From the NCBI RefSeq assembly GCF_000023885.1, contig NC_013165.1:1426001-1490000 (forward strand): 64,000 nucleotides of DNA, written 5' to 3'. The notes under the pieces were generated by a model. It saw only the letters and a program-made list of their open reading frames with translations, was not told the DNA's origin and did no database searches. The stretch comes from Slackia heliotrinireducens DSM 20476. GTDB lineage: Bacteria; Actinomycetota; Coriobacteriia; Coriobacteriales; Eggerthellaceae. The position numbers were made by a program, and so were the translations under genes. This document shows positions 24,351-32,188 of this stretch, in pieces; positions within the stretch are counted from its first letter, which is position 1; every line of letters begins with the position of its first letter.

Positions 24351-25988
24351 ATGAAGAACGAAATCTCAAGGCGAAGCTTCCTGACCGGGGCGACGGTTGC
24401 CGGAATCGCCGCAGCGGGCGCGGGTCTTACTGGCTGCTCGAACCAACCTCAAACCGTTGCCGACCCTGATGTGGCGGCAGGGTTTGCGAACTACGAATGG
24501 GAGACGCCCCCCGAGCCCATTACCGACATAGCCGAATTCGTCGACACGGACATCCTGGTAGTCGGCGCCGGGCTTTCGGGCTGCGCGTGTGCATGCGCCG
24601 CTGCCGAAAACGGCGGCAGGGTGACGGTTGTCGAGAAGACCTCCAGCTGGAACGGCCGCGGCGGCGGATTCGGCGCCATCAAGTCGCGCTACATGGACGA
24701 GCAGAACATCGTCGTCGACAAAGTGAACGCCAAGCAGCACTGGATCGCCCAGTGCGCAAGCCGCGCCAACGAGAAGCTGATCAGCAAGTTCTTCAACGAC
24801 TCCGAAGAAGCCAGCAACTGGCTGTTGGACAAGGCCGAAAAGCGCGGATGCTTCGTCATGGTGGGCGCCTTCTACAGCCAGGACGACGTGTACGCCGAAC
24901 AGCCCGGCTACCACATGGTCATGGTGCCCGAGGGCGGCGAGCTCACGTCGACGGGCTTTGCCGGTGCCGAGCTGCTGTACCTGGACGCGGTCGAAGCCGG
25001 GGCCGAGTTCGTGTTCGATTCTCCCGCCGTGCAGCTAGTGAAGGACGGCAACCGCGTGACGGGCTGCATTTGCGAAACGGCCGAAGGGTACGTGCAGTAC
25101 AACGCCTCGAGGGGCGTGGTGCTGTGCACGGGCGACATCGGCGGCGACCTGGAGATGTGCAAGGCGTACGCGCCGATCTGCGTCGAGTACGGCCAGCCGC
25201 GCAGCCAGTACACCCCCGTGGGCGTGAACACCGGCGACGGCCACAAGATGGGCATGTGGGTCGGCGCGCAGCTTCAGGACCTTCCGCTGCCTACGATGAT
25301 GCACCCCCAGGCGTTCTGCTGGTTCCACGGGCCGTTCCTGTTCGTGAACGACAACGGCGAGCGCTTCATGTGCGAAGACACCTGGGTGCAGGGCAAGTCG
25401 CTGGCCATCAACCGCCAGCCTAACGGCGAAGCGTGGTCGGTGTTCGACGCGAACTGGCAGACCGACCTGGTGAACGGCCTGCCGTACGGCGGCGGCATGT
25501 TCTGGGACAGCTTCCGCGCGTACGGATCGCCGCTCGAGGAGGCGCCGGCGTACTTCGAGACGCAGATTCCGCTCTACATCGAGCAGGGCATCGCGTATCA
25601 GGCCGACACCATCGACGAGCTGGCCGAGCAGATCGGCTGCGACGCGTCCACGTTGAACGCGACCGTGGACCGCTACAACAGCATGTGCGACGCGGGCGAA
25701 GACACCGATTTCTACAAGAAGCCCGTGTTCCTGACGCCCGTGAAGGAAGGGCCGTTCTACGCGCTGAAAGTGGGTCCCGCGCTGCTCACCGTGACGGGCG
25801 GTCTGCGCGTCAACGAGCAGTTCGAGTGCCTGGACCTCGATGGGTATCCGATCGGCGGGCTGTATGCGTTGGGCAACGTCATGGGCGACGTGACCGCGGT
25901 CGACTACCCGATCAACGTGGCCGGCAACAGCCACGGACGCTGCATCACCTTCGGCTATGACCTGGGAAGGGACCTGGCCGGCGCTTAA
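24351..25988 (+). CDS. Tat-exported FAD-dependent reductase (fumarate/urocanate reductase-like)
   Basis: 545 residues behind AAGGAGGAG. The N-terminus carries a twin-arginine signal (ISRRSFLTGA) ending in a lipobox (LTGC), so it is an exported lipoprotein. The FAD_binding_2 fold starts at 'LVVGAGLSGCACACAAAENG' (~residue 64), with a substrate/flavin block 'GGRVTVVEK', and closes with 'GGLRVNEQFECLDLDGYPIG' and 'YPINVAGNSHGRCITFG'. Coriobacteriia carry many such paralogs acting as terminal reductases for enoates, steroids or phenols, fed by a quinol-linked cytochrome. No cytochrome gene is adjacent here, and the electron acceptor cannot be predicted. Confidence 0.88.
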   Translation: MKNEISRRSFLTGATVAGIAAAGAGLTGCSNQPQTVADPDVAAGFANYEWETPPEPITDIAEFVDTDILVVGAGLSGCACACAAAENGGRVTVVEKTSSWNGRGGGFGAIKSRYMDEQNIVVDKVNAKQHWIAQCASRANEKLISKFFNDSEEASNWLLDKAEKRGCFVMVGAFYSQDDVYAEQPGYHMVMVPEGGELTSTGFAGAELLYLDAVEAGAEFVFDSPAVQLVKDGNRVTGCICETAEGYVQYNASRGVVLCTGDIGGDLEMCKAYAPICVEYGQPRSQYTPVGVNTGDGHKMGMWVGAQLQDLPLPTMMHPQAFCWFHGPFLFVNDNGERFMCEDTWVQGKSLAINRQPNGEAWSVFDANWQTDLVNGLPYGGGMFWDSFRAYGSPLEEAPAYFETQIPLYIEQGIAYQADTIDELAEQIGCDASTLNATVDRYNSMCDAGEDTDFYKKPVFLTPVKEGPFYALKVGPALLTVTGGLRVNEQFECLDLDGYPIGGLYALGNVMGDVTAVDYPINVAGNSHGRCITFGYDLGRDLAGA

Positions 25989-26087
25989 CGGTCGGCGCTC
26001 GCGTTGCCTTGCGAGGGTAAAATACGGCTAGTGGTCGGGCCTGATAAGATGGACGGGATGCACCTTGCCGTTGAATCGGGCCTTGCC

Positions 26088-26116
26088 ATCATATAAAATG
26101 ATATTCAATCATATAA
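26088..26116 (+). promoter_or_regulatory. Repeated ATCATATAA motif upstream of antitoxin gene
   Basis: ATCATATAA occurs at 26088-26096 and 26108-26116, with ATGAT-ATTCA-ATCAT making an inverted repeat between. It overlaps a -10-like TATAAA, as expected of an autoregulated toxin-antitoxin promoter. Confidence 0.4.
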
Positions 26117-26131
26117 GAGATTGGATATGAA

Positions 26132-26437
26132 ATGTCATACGAAAAGCCCCAGGTGATTTATTCGTCCACGGCCCTGGCCAGCAAGCAGCGCGAGGTTAAA
26201 GACGCAGCCCGCGAAGGCATCGTCCATATTACGGAAAACGGAAATGGCGCGTTCGTGTTTTGTTCGGAGGAGGTGTTCGCCTCCGAGCTCGAACGCGTTC
26301 GCGAGGCGGCGCGTTATGAGGCAGAACTTGGGTATACGCTTCGCCGGGCGGCTAAGGACGTTGCTGCAGGGCACTACGAGACGGACTTCGATGAATTCCG
26401 CCGTTCGGTAACGGAGGAAAGGGCGAACCGTGGCTAG
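26132..26437 (+). CDS. Antitoxin, RelB/Phd-like
   Basis: 101 residues (MSYEKPQVIYSSTALASKQR). The N-terminal half resembles a Phd/YefM-type DNA-binding fold with 'EVKDAAREGIVHITENG', and the C-terminal half is a charged helix ('GYTLRRAAKDVAAGHYETDF') of the kind that wraps the toxin. It overlaps the downstream RelE-like toxin gene by 8 bp. Expected to neutralise the toxin and repress the operon. Confidence 0.72.
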   Translation: MSYEKPQVIYSSTALASKQREVKDAAREGIVHITENGNGAFVFCSEEVFASELERVREAARYEAELGYTLRRAAKDVAAGHYETDFDEFRRSVTEERANRG

Positions 26438-26699
26438 CCTGAGAATTACCGATGGCTTCAAAGAGGATCTCCTGATGGTCGAGTCGGATCGGGTTTTTGA
26501 GGAGATCCTCCATGTCGTCGAAATGCTTCAAACGGTGCCGACTTTGGGGTCGCGCGATTTGCCTGCCTCTATCAGGCATTCCTTCGGCAACTGCGCGCGT
26601 AAGATTCCGGTGGGTCCCTTCGACCTTGTGACTATTTACGATGAGTCTGCCGAAATCGTCACCGTTGCCGGCCTCATCCACCAGCGCGCGGCTTGGTGA
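26430..26699 (+). CDS. RelE/ParE-superfamily toxin
   Basis: 89 residues from a GTG inside the end of the antitoxin gene. The compact alpha/beta RelE-like pattern is visible: 'FKEDLLMVESDRVFEEILHV', 'TVPTLGSRDLPASI', then 'PVGPFDLVTIYDESAEIVTV' and a terminal 'GLIHQRAAW'. RelE proteins cleave mRNA on the ribosome and ParE proteins inhibit gyrase; which applies is not clear. Translational coupling supports a working type II pair. Confidence 0.7.
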   Translation: MASLRITDGFKEDLLMVESDRVFEEILHVVEMLQTVPTLGSRDLPASIRHSFGNCARKIPVGPFDLVTIYDESAEIVTVAGLIHQRAAW

Positions 26700-26789
26700 T
26701 TTCCGTTCGGTCCGACATTTCCGAGTGCGGGGTTGCTGTGAGACCGCAAGGCGTATAATGGTCGCATTCTATAAAGATTGGAGATAGTT

Positions 26790-27446
26790 ATGCGAGCAAT
26801 CGTGACCCAAAGGGAAAGCATCGGGGCGCATGGCGAGCCTGCCGACAGTCTGGAGCGCAAATACGTAGACTTCTTACATGACGCGGGGTACGAGGTGTAT
26901 CCGATATCGTCGTTTTCGACCGATGTGGCGGCGTTCGTCGACGTTGTGAAGCCGGACCTTATCGTGCTGACGGGCGGCGGCATCGTCCAGAAGGGCGTCT
27001 ACCGCTACAACGTGTCCGGCTGGTACCAGGACGAACGCGACCGGATGGAAGACGCCCTGCTCGAAATCGCGTTCAAGCGAGGGATTCCCGTGCTGGGCAT
27101 CTGCCGCGGCATGCACAAGCTGAACGCATATTTCGGGGGCAGCATCAGCTCGTCCGACGGATTGAAGAAGAGCCGCAAGGCGGGCAAGAAGCATCCCGTG
27201 GAAATCGCCGACGGCATCCGTTTCAAGGTGAACCACTTCCACAAGGACTCGATTCTGCCTGAGGATCTGGGGCAGGGGGTTCAGGCCATGGCCGTCGACC
27301 CCGCCAACGGCACCATCGAGGCGTTCTGCCACGAGGAGCAGAAGGTTTTCGGCGTGCAGTGGCACCCCGAGCGCATGGTGGAAGGCAAACCCGCCCGTGA
27401 ATGGGTGCTGGAGCAGCTGGCTCATTTCGGGAAGGTTGCGAACTAG
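26790..27446 (+). CDS. Class I glutamine amidotransferase-like hydrolase
   Basis: 218 residues from ATG 26790 (GGAGA upstream; TATAAT at 26755 is a likely -10). The catalytic nucleophile is in 'PVLGICRGMHKLNAYFGG' and the His-Glu pair is in 'GVQWHPERM'. The CRG-type nucleophile elbow and 'LTGGGIVQKGVYRY' place it in the peptidase C26/PuuD-like group that hydrolyses gamma-glutamyl bonds. Members include gamma-glutamyl-GABA and gamma-glutamyl-CDP-amidate hydrolases. It stands alone between two toxin-antitoxin pairs, so context does not settle the substrate. A link to the putrescine genes 8 kb away is possible but unproven. Confidence 0.75.
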   Translation: MRAIVTQRESIGAHGEPADSLERKYVDFLHDAGYEVYPISSFSTDVAAFVDVVKPDLIVLTGGGIVQKGVYRYNVSGWYQDERDRMEDALLEIAFKRGIPVLGICRGMHKLNAYFGGSISSSDGLKKSRKAGKKHPVEIADGIRFKVNHFHKDSILPEDLGQGVQAMAVDPANGTIEAFCHEEQKVFGVQWHPERMVEGKPAREWVLEQLAHFGKVAN

Positions 27447-27505
27447 CGATCCGTCGCACCGCCGCTATCAAGTTGAGCTGCATTTGCAGCATTGTTGGCC
27501 ACATA

Positions 27506-27568
27506 TTGTACATGTCGAGCCATATATTATATAATCTGGCCATAAGTAGATGAAAGGAGCCAGATTAT
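27506..27568 (+). promoter_or_regulatory. Promoter and inverted-repeat operator of the Phd-MazF pair
   Basis: TTGTAC (27506-27511), 18 bp, then TATAAT (27530-27535). ATAATCTGGC (27531-27540) is inverted as GCCAGATTAT (27559-27568), so a dimeric repressor would cover both the -10 box and the ribosome site. Fits autoregulation by the antitoxin. Confidence 0.6.
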
Positions 27569-27863
27569 GCCATACGAAACGATGGAGTACGTAGGGTTTG
27601 CCGAGGCGAAGAATCGTTTGAGCGCGCTTACTACGAGCGCGAACGAGACGGGGCTTCCATTTGTGATTACGAAAAACAACAAGCCTTGGGTCGAAGTTCG
27701 CCCCCTTGCGTCGCAGCAGCGTCAATCGGGCGCGGTGACCATCGCTCCGGTTCGCCGCGAAGTTGCAGTCCCCGATCTTGACGATGTGTTTGCGGGTTAC
27801 GAGGGCGGTTTCGTAGCGCATGAGGATGGATTCGCCGGCGCAGTCGGGTCGGAGGCGATGTAG
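27567..27863 (+). CDS. Antitoxin, Phd/YefM-like, of a MazF-type pair
   Basis: 98 residues. The N-terminal part 'VGFAEAKNRLSALTTSANET' followed by 'GLPFVITKNNKPWVEVRPL' is the standard Phd/YefM fold. The C-terminal tail after residue ~60 is acidic and probably binds the toxin. The start ATG sits within the inverted repeat that may be its own operator, and the stop codon is immediately before the toxin start, so the pair is coupled. Confidence 0.8.
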   Translation: MPYETMEYVGFAEAKNRLSALTTSANETGLPFVITKNNKPWVEVRPLASQQRQSGAVTIAPVRREVAVPDLDDVFAGYEGGFVAHEDGFAGAVGSEAM

Positions 27864-27864
27864 C

Positions 27865-28239
27865 ATGGCGTGGCATTGTGGGGATGTTGTTTGGGCCGAC
27901 CTCGATCCCTCCGCGGGTCATGAACAGGCGAAAAGGCGTCCACTCATCGTGGTAAGCAACGATAAATTCAATTTCCGATGCAACCTGACAATGACCATCC
28001 CTATTACATCAACGGACTCTGGATATCCGCTGCACATCGATGTAGGAATAGTACCTGGCGAACCAGGTGGAAAGATGGTCCGTGGATATGCTGAGGCTGA
28101 GCAACTCAAATCTCTCGACCTGGACGCACGCAATGCCGTCAAGGTCGGCACGATTGACGATGCAGGTATGGATAAAGTATTGGGTTTGGTTCTCAGTTGT
28201 CTGGTATCGCCAGACATGATGATTGTATCGGGGTACTGA
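27865..28239 (+). CDS. MazF/PemK-family endoribonuclease toxin
   Basis: 124 residues from ATG 27865, with GGAGGCG upstream inside the antitoxin gene. MazF features: 'GDVVWADLDPSAGHEQAKRR' followed by 'PLIVVSNDKFN', then 'MTIPITSTDSGYPLHIDV' and 'AEAEQLKSLDLDAR'. The conserved arginine and threonine of the mRNA interferase site appear to be in RRP and PIT. It should cut RNA at short motifs when freed from the Phd-like antitoxin. Confidence 0.85.
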   Translation: MAWHCGDVVWADLDPSAGHEQAKRRPLIVVSNDKFNFRCNLTMTIPITSTDSGYPLHIDVGIVPGEPGGKMVRGYAEAEQLKSLDLDARNAVKVGTIDDAGMDKVLGLVLSCLVSPDMMIVSGY

Positions 28240-28324
28240 CGAACGAGAGAAACATTGTTCAAGCGAGCACCTGTGCATCCGGTGCTCGCGCTTTCAATCA
28301 GGTTTAGCCGCATCTGCAAACGCA

Positions 28325-28354
28325 AGAAAGGCCCGCGCAATTGCGGGCCTTTCT
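28325..28354. terminator. Perfect 12-bp hairpin between convergent genes
   Basis: AGAAAGGCCCGC pairs with GCGGGCCTTTCT around GCAATT. It separates the rightward mazF-like gene from the leftward flavoprotein gene and can serve both. Confidence 0.8.
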
Positions 28355-28387
28355 GCGGAGGGGGTAGGGTATGGGGTCGGTTCCGCC

Positions 28388-30130
28388 TTACGCGATGTCG
28401 CCGGCTGCGTGGCGCACGGCGTAGCGGCCGAAGGTGACCTGACGTCCCAGGCAGTTTCCGACCAGATAGACCGGGTAGTTGCCTGCGTAGTAGCTGCCCG
28501 AAGCGGTGCCAACCATGTACAGGCCCTCGATGGGCTGACGGTTGGCGTCGAGCGCCTGGCAGTGCCTGTTGATGCGGACGCCGTCGATGGTGGTCAGCAG
28601 CGCGCCGCCGTACCATGCGCCGTAGAACGGGGCCTCGCGAATGGCGGAAAGGCGATAGGCTTCCTTGCCGAACTGCGTGTCTTCCTGGGCGTCGTACATG
28701 GCGTTGTAGTCGTCGATGGTAGCCAGGAACTGGGTCTTAGCGTCGCCTTCGAAACCAAGCATGTCGGCAAGCTCGTCCAGCGTGTCGGCCTTGCAGATCA
28801 GGCCTTCGTCAATCCTGTCGGCGTAGGCTTCGTCCACAGTGGTGTCCTTCAACGTGATCTTCCAGGTCGTGGCGGAACATCCCTGGGTCTTGAAGCGCTG
28901 TACGTCTTCGGGCGCGTTCACGTCGAAGACCTGGCACCACACGCCGCCCGGATGGCTTGCAGCCGCATGGCAGATGGCGTCGTAGTTGGCGCTCTCGTTG
29001 CAGATGCGCTCGCCCAGACGGTCCACCTTCAGGAACGGCTGGCTGCCCAGGTTGAACTGGCCGCCCGTGGGCCACAGGCCGGCGGCTTCGTCGGTGTAGC
29101 CGGCGTCGACGCCAGGCATGACGATGCCGCGGTCGAAGATCATGGCCGCCGCCTCGGTGTCCATGTCGGCACCCGCCCACAGCGCCGCCTTAATGCCGGA
29201 GCCGTCGTTGTTCTGGTTGTAGTTCAGGCTGGTCACGCACTTGGGAACGATGGGGTTGCGGGACTTCAGCATGTCGGGGTTGGCTGCATAGCCGCCCGTG
29301 GCGATAATCACGTTCGGGGTGTTGTACTGCACCAGGCCGTCGGGGCCTTCGGCGATCGCACCGGTCACCTTGCCGTCTTCATGCAGCAGGCGAACCAGCT
29401 TGGTGTTGTAGGTCACTTCGGTGCCCTTGCTCGCCATGAACTCGGAGAGCACTTCGACATGCTCGATCCAGCCGTCGCGGCCTTCGACCCCGGCCTTCTG
29501 GATGTGATGGCATTCGGGCGGCATGAAGTACGTGGTGCCGCCGGCGTTGTCGTTCTCCTCGTCCACAACCACTTCGATGTCGGTGCCTAAGAACTCCGTG
29601 TACAGGTCGGCCAGCCATTCGACGGTGGCGCCGGAGTTTTCGACCCAGGTGCGCGCAACGCTCTGGTCGTTCTTGAAGCTTGCGTAGCGGGTCCACTCGT
29701 TCAGCCAGCGCTTCTCGTCAAAATCCAGGTCAAGTTCCTGCTGGTAGCGGCTGTGGATGGCACCGATATCGTAGTGGCTGGCGGCCACTTCGGCGCCTTT
29801 TTCGATAATGGCGAAGTTGAGTCCAAGATCGGCGGCCGTAGCACCCGCCACAGCGCCGCTCATGCCGCAGCCGCAGATGAGCAGGTCAACATCAACGGTG
29901 CTGGCCACTTCGCCCACTTCGGGCTCTTCGCCCAGCCAGTCGGTTGCGGTAGTGCTGGAAGCCTGAGTGGCGGAGGCTTCGCCTTCAGCCGCAGACTCGC
30001 CTTCGCCAGCAACCGTCGGCTGCCCGCAGCCGGCCAGGCCGAACGCAGCCAGGGCGCTTACGCCGGCGGCTCCGGTGAGGAAGTTGCGGCGCGAGATGCC
30101 GCCCGTGATGGTTTCGGAATGCTTAGACAT
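28388..30130 (-). CDS. Tat-exported FAD-dependent reductase, second paralog
   Basis: 580 residues with a twin-arginine signal (ISRRNFLTGAAGVSALAAFG) and a lipobox (LAGC), then a Ser/Ala-rich linker. FAD_binding_2 motifs: 'LLICGCGMSGAVAGATAADL' near residue 88 and 'FAIIEKGAE', with C-terminal 'GVRINRHCQALDANRQPIEG' and 'YPVYLVGNCLGRQVTFGRYA'. Family members reduce fumarate-like or xenobiotic acceptors on the outer face of the membrane. It is divergent from a 12-segment LuxR regulator, the arrangement typical of inducible reductases in Eggerthellaceae, so induction by its substrate is likely. Confidence 0.88.
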   Translation of the reverse strand: MSKHSETITGGISRRNFLTGAAGVSALAAFGLAGCGQPTVAGEGESAAEGEASATQASSTTATDWLGEEPEVGEVASTVDVDLLICGCGMSGAVAGATAADLGLNFAIIEKGAEVAASHYDIGAIHSRYQQELDLDFDEKRWLNEWTRYASFKNDQSVARTWVENSGATVEWLADLYTEFLGTDIEVVVDEENDNAGGTTYFMPPECHHIQKAGVEGRDGWIEHVEVLSEFMASKGTEVTYNTKLVRLLHEDGKVTGAIAEGPDGLVQYNTPNVIIATGGYAANPDMLKSRNPIVPKCVTSLNYNQNNDGSGIKAALWAGADMDTEAAAMIFDRGIVMPGVDAGYTDEAAGLWPTGGQFNLGSQPFLKVDRLGERICNESANYDAICHAAASHPGGVWCQVFDVNAPEDVQRFKTQGCSATTWKITLKDTTVDEAYADRIDEGLICKADTLDELADMLGFEGDAKTQFLATIDDYNAMYDAQEDTQFGKEAYRLSAIREAPFYGAWYGGALLTTIDGVRINRHCQALDANRQPIEGLYMVGTASGSYYAGNYPVYLVGNCLGRQVTFGRYAVRHAAGDIA

Positions 30131-30167
30131 GTTCCCTCCTTGTTCGGATGTCTTTCTTGCATTTTTG

Positions 30168-30206
30168 GTCGTCCAAGCGGGAGTGCAGGGTACCCGCTTG
30201 GACGAC
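30168..30206. promoter_or_regulatory. 14-bp perfect inverted repeat in the divergent region
   Basis: GTCGTCCAAGCGGG (30168-30181) is inverted as CCCGCTTGGACGAC (30193-30206), about 40-75 bp upstream of the leftward flavoprotein start. Candidate operator, or an attenuating hairpin in the leader. Confidence 0.5.
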
Positions 30207-30281
30207 TTCGATTCTGCCCGCTCAAGATGGCAACGTCATCGCCCTGCCGGGGGCATTTCTGCAGACGCGAGGGCACTACGC

Positions 30282-30343
30282 GTAACCCCAATGGGGTCTT
30301 TCGGCCGAATCGAACTCTGAAAACCTGTAACCCCGATGGGGTG
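30282..30343. promoter_or_regulatory. Two ACCCC-N-ATGGGGT palindromes 45 bp apart
   Basis: GTAACCCCAATGGGGT starts at 30282 and GTAACCCCGATGGGGT at 30327. Palindromes repeated at about four helical turns between divergent genes are good candidates for binding by the LuxR regulator at 30413-31900. Confidence 0.5.
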
Positions 30344-30412
30344 ATTTCTACAAAAGGCCAGATGGGCGTTATGGAGGCGTGCAATCGGAATTGGTATTAT
30401 GGGGTCATATCA

Positions 30413-31900
30413 ATGCAGCGCCTATGGAGGGAAATGGAACGCTTCAAGACATCGGAGGGCCTGACGCCGCTGGCTTCCGGCTACTTGTGGATGTGTGCGG
30501 CCGTGTTCGCCGTGCTTCGGATTTCCGGCAGCGCTGTCAACATCGTGTTCTACGCCTCGGTCGCGCAGGATTTCGGAGCGGCCCGCGAAATTGCCACGCT
30601 GCTCGGCGCCGCCATGTATCTTGTTTACGCCCTCATCGCGCGTCGAAGGCCCCGAGCGTTGAACGCCCTGGTCATTACAGTATTCACCGTGGCATTGTTT
30701 CTCGCGTTCGGCGTGCTTATCGTTGTCGCTGTTCGCTTCGACTTGCTGATAGCGTTCGTTGCTGCGCTGTTTTTGCGGACCATGGCATCAGCGTCGCTTG
30801 TGGTTATATTCGCCTTCTGCCTTTTGCGACTTGAAAGCTTTGCCCAGGTGGCGGCCGTAATTGCCTTCGGATACCTTGCAAACTACCTGCTCACTCCGCT
30901 GGTGTATGCGGTGCCTTCGCCTGTGCTGACGGCTGTGTGGATTGCGGCTGCAGGTATTGCGTGCGCTGCGTTTTGCGGGCACTTCGCGCAAGACGGCATC
31001 GGCCGCGTAAGTTCGGCGCAACCCGTCGACGACCTGGAGCTGGCCGATCCCTGGGCGTTTTTGAAACCCACCCACGCCCTGTTCGTGTGCGTCTTTCTGT
31101 TCCACACGGCCACGGGGTTCGCCATCACCTTCAACGAGGTGGGGAACGCTCCTGTCCAGATAGGGGCAGAGGGATTCGCCATCGTTCTGGTGGCGCTTTA
31201 CCTGGTGTTCGTCAAAGGCGACCGCCAGGAGGACACGCTGTTTTCCTTTGCGGCGCTGCTTGTGTCGGCAGGTCTTTTGGTGGCGCCCCTGGCCATTGCC
31301 ACAGGTCAGACCACGGCCACGCCGAACACCCTCATCCGGTTCGGCGGCGATTGCTTCACGGTGCTATTGTGGTTGGTCATTGCCGGCGTGGGGCGGCGGA
31401 ACCTGTTCGGGATGCTGCCGGTTCTGGGGTTCGCCCTTGCGTGCGGCAGCGTAGGCACGACCGTCGGAGCGGTTTCGGGGCATGCCGCCAATGCTTTCGT
31501 CCTGGGCGACCCGGTCGATGCCATGGCGGTTTGCCTGTCGCTGGCCTTTGGTTTTTTCGCCTTCCTTTGGGTTGGTTTTCGTTCCTTCAGCTTCAGCGAC
31601 ACGATCAACGGCGTGCGCGAGTTGTCGCAGGTTGCTGCAAACGCCCAGGTCGAGCAGGTTCTTGAAAGTGACGAGCCTCAGGCTGACGTCATTGCGCAGC
31701 GATGTGCAGCCTTGGCCGAGGAGCACGGCCTGACGCCGCGCGAGACGGAGATTTTCGAGATGCTCGCCCGCGGGCGCAACGGACGTTTCATCATGGACCA
31801 CTTCGTCATCAGCCGAAACACCGCGAAAAGCCATATCAAGCACGTCTATTCAAAACTGGATGTCCACAGCCAGCAAGACCTCATCGACCTGGTGCAATAA
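30413..31900 (+). CDS. Multi-pass membrane LuxR-family regulator
   Basis: 495 residues with about twelve hydrophobic segments from ~25 to 395 and a C-terminal LuxR/GerE domain ('HGLTPRETEIFEMLARGRNG', 'FIMDHFVISRNTAKSHIKHV'). The frame is open far upstream, opposite the flavoprotein gene; ATG 30413 (GGGG eight bases upstream) is my choice and ATG 30434 is the alternative. The membrane half has the size of an MFS-like sensor. Divergent from a Tat flavoprotein reductase and separated from it by paired palindromes, it is probably that gene's substrate-responsive activator. Confidence 0.82.
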   Translation: MQRLWREMERFKTSEGLTPLASGYLWMCAAVFAVLRISGSAVNIVFYASVAQDFGAAREIATLLGAAMYLVYALIARRRPRALNALVITVFTVALFLAFGVLIVVAVRFDLLIAFVAALFLRTMASASLVVIFAFCLLRLESFAQVAAVIAFGYLANYLLTPLVYAVPSPVLTAVWIAAAGIACAAFCGHFAQDGIGRVSSAQPVDDLELADPWAFLKPTHALFVCVFLFHTATGFAITFNEVGNAPVQIGAEGFAIVLVALYLVFVKGDRQEDTLFSFAALLVSAGLLVAPLAIATGQTTATPNTLIRFGGDCFTVLLWLVIAGVGRRNLFGMLPVLGFALACGSVGTTVGAVSGHAANAFVLGDPVDAMAVCLSLAFGFFAFLWVGFRSFSFSDTINGVRELSQVAANAQVEQVLESDEPQADVIAQRCAALAEEHGLTPRETEIFEMLARGRNGRFIMDHFVISRNTAKSHIKHVYSKLDVHSQQDLIDLVQ

Positions 31901-32188
31901 GGCAGCCTGGCGCGCATGCGTGCTACACCCTGCATCGAAGATAAATCGCGGACTCTAGCACCTGAAATCAGAAGCCTCGCCCGGTGAATTCGCGACTTTC
32001 TGCACGTTGCCAAGACCGGTTCAGGAAGCTCCAAGGCGCAAGGTTTCGGCGGCATCACCGGCAGATCCACTGAACGCTCGTTGTACGCAACCGTGCATCG
32101 GACTAAAACCTATAGATACACGCGTATCTGGAAAGATTCGCTTGATATAATGCGGCCATCCTATACATAGTTTTGAACGGGGTATGCC
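31901..32188. other. Intergenic region before the GlcD-type oxidase
   Basis: 288 bp. GATATAATGCGG (TATAAT at ~32146-32151) about 40 bp before the start is a probable -10 for the oxidase gene. No other structure stands out. Confidence 0.4.

Noticed and set aside
28223-29590. 455-codon rightward open frame opposite the flavoprotein gene
   Set aside because: Shadow of the GC-rich Tat flavoprotein gene on the other strand; Val/Gly/Ala-rich with no motif.
29753-30412. 220-codon N-terminal extension of the LuxR gene
   Set aside because: It runs through the opposite strand of the flavoprotein gene and the operator region; the membrane domain starts after 30413.
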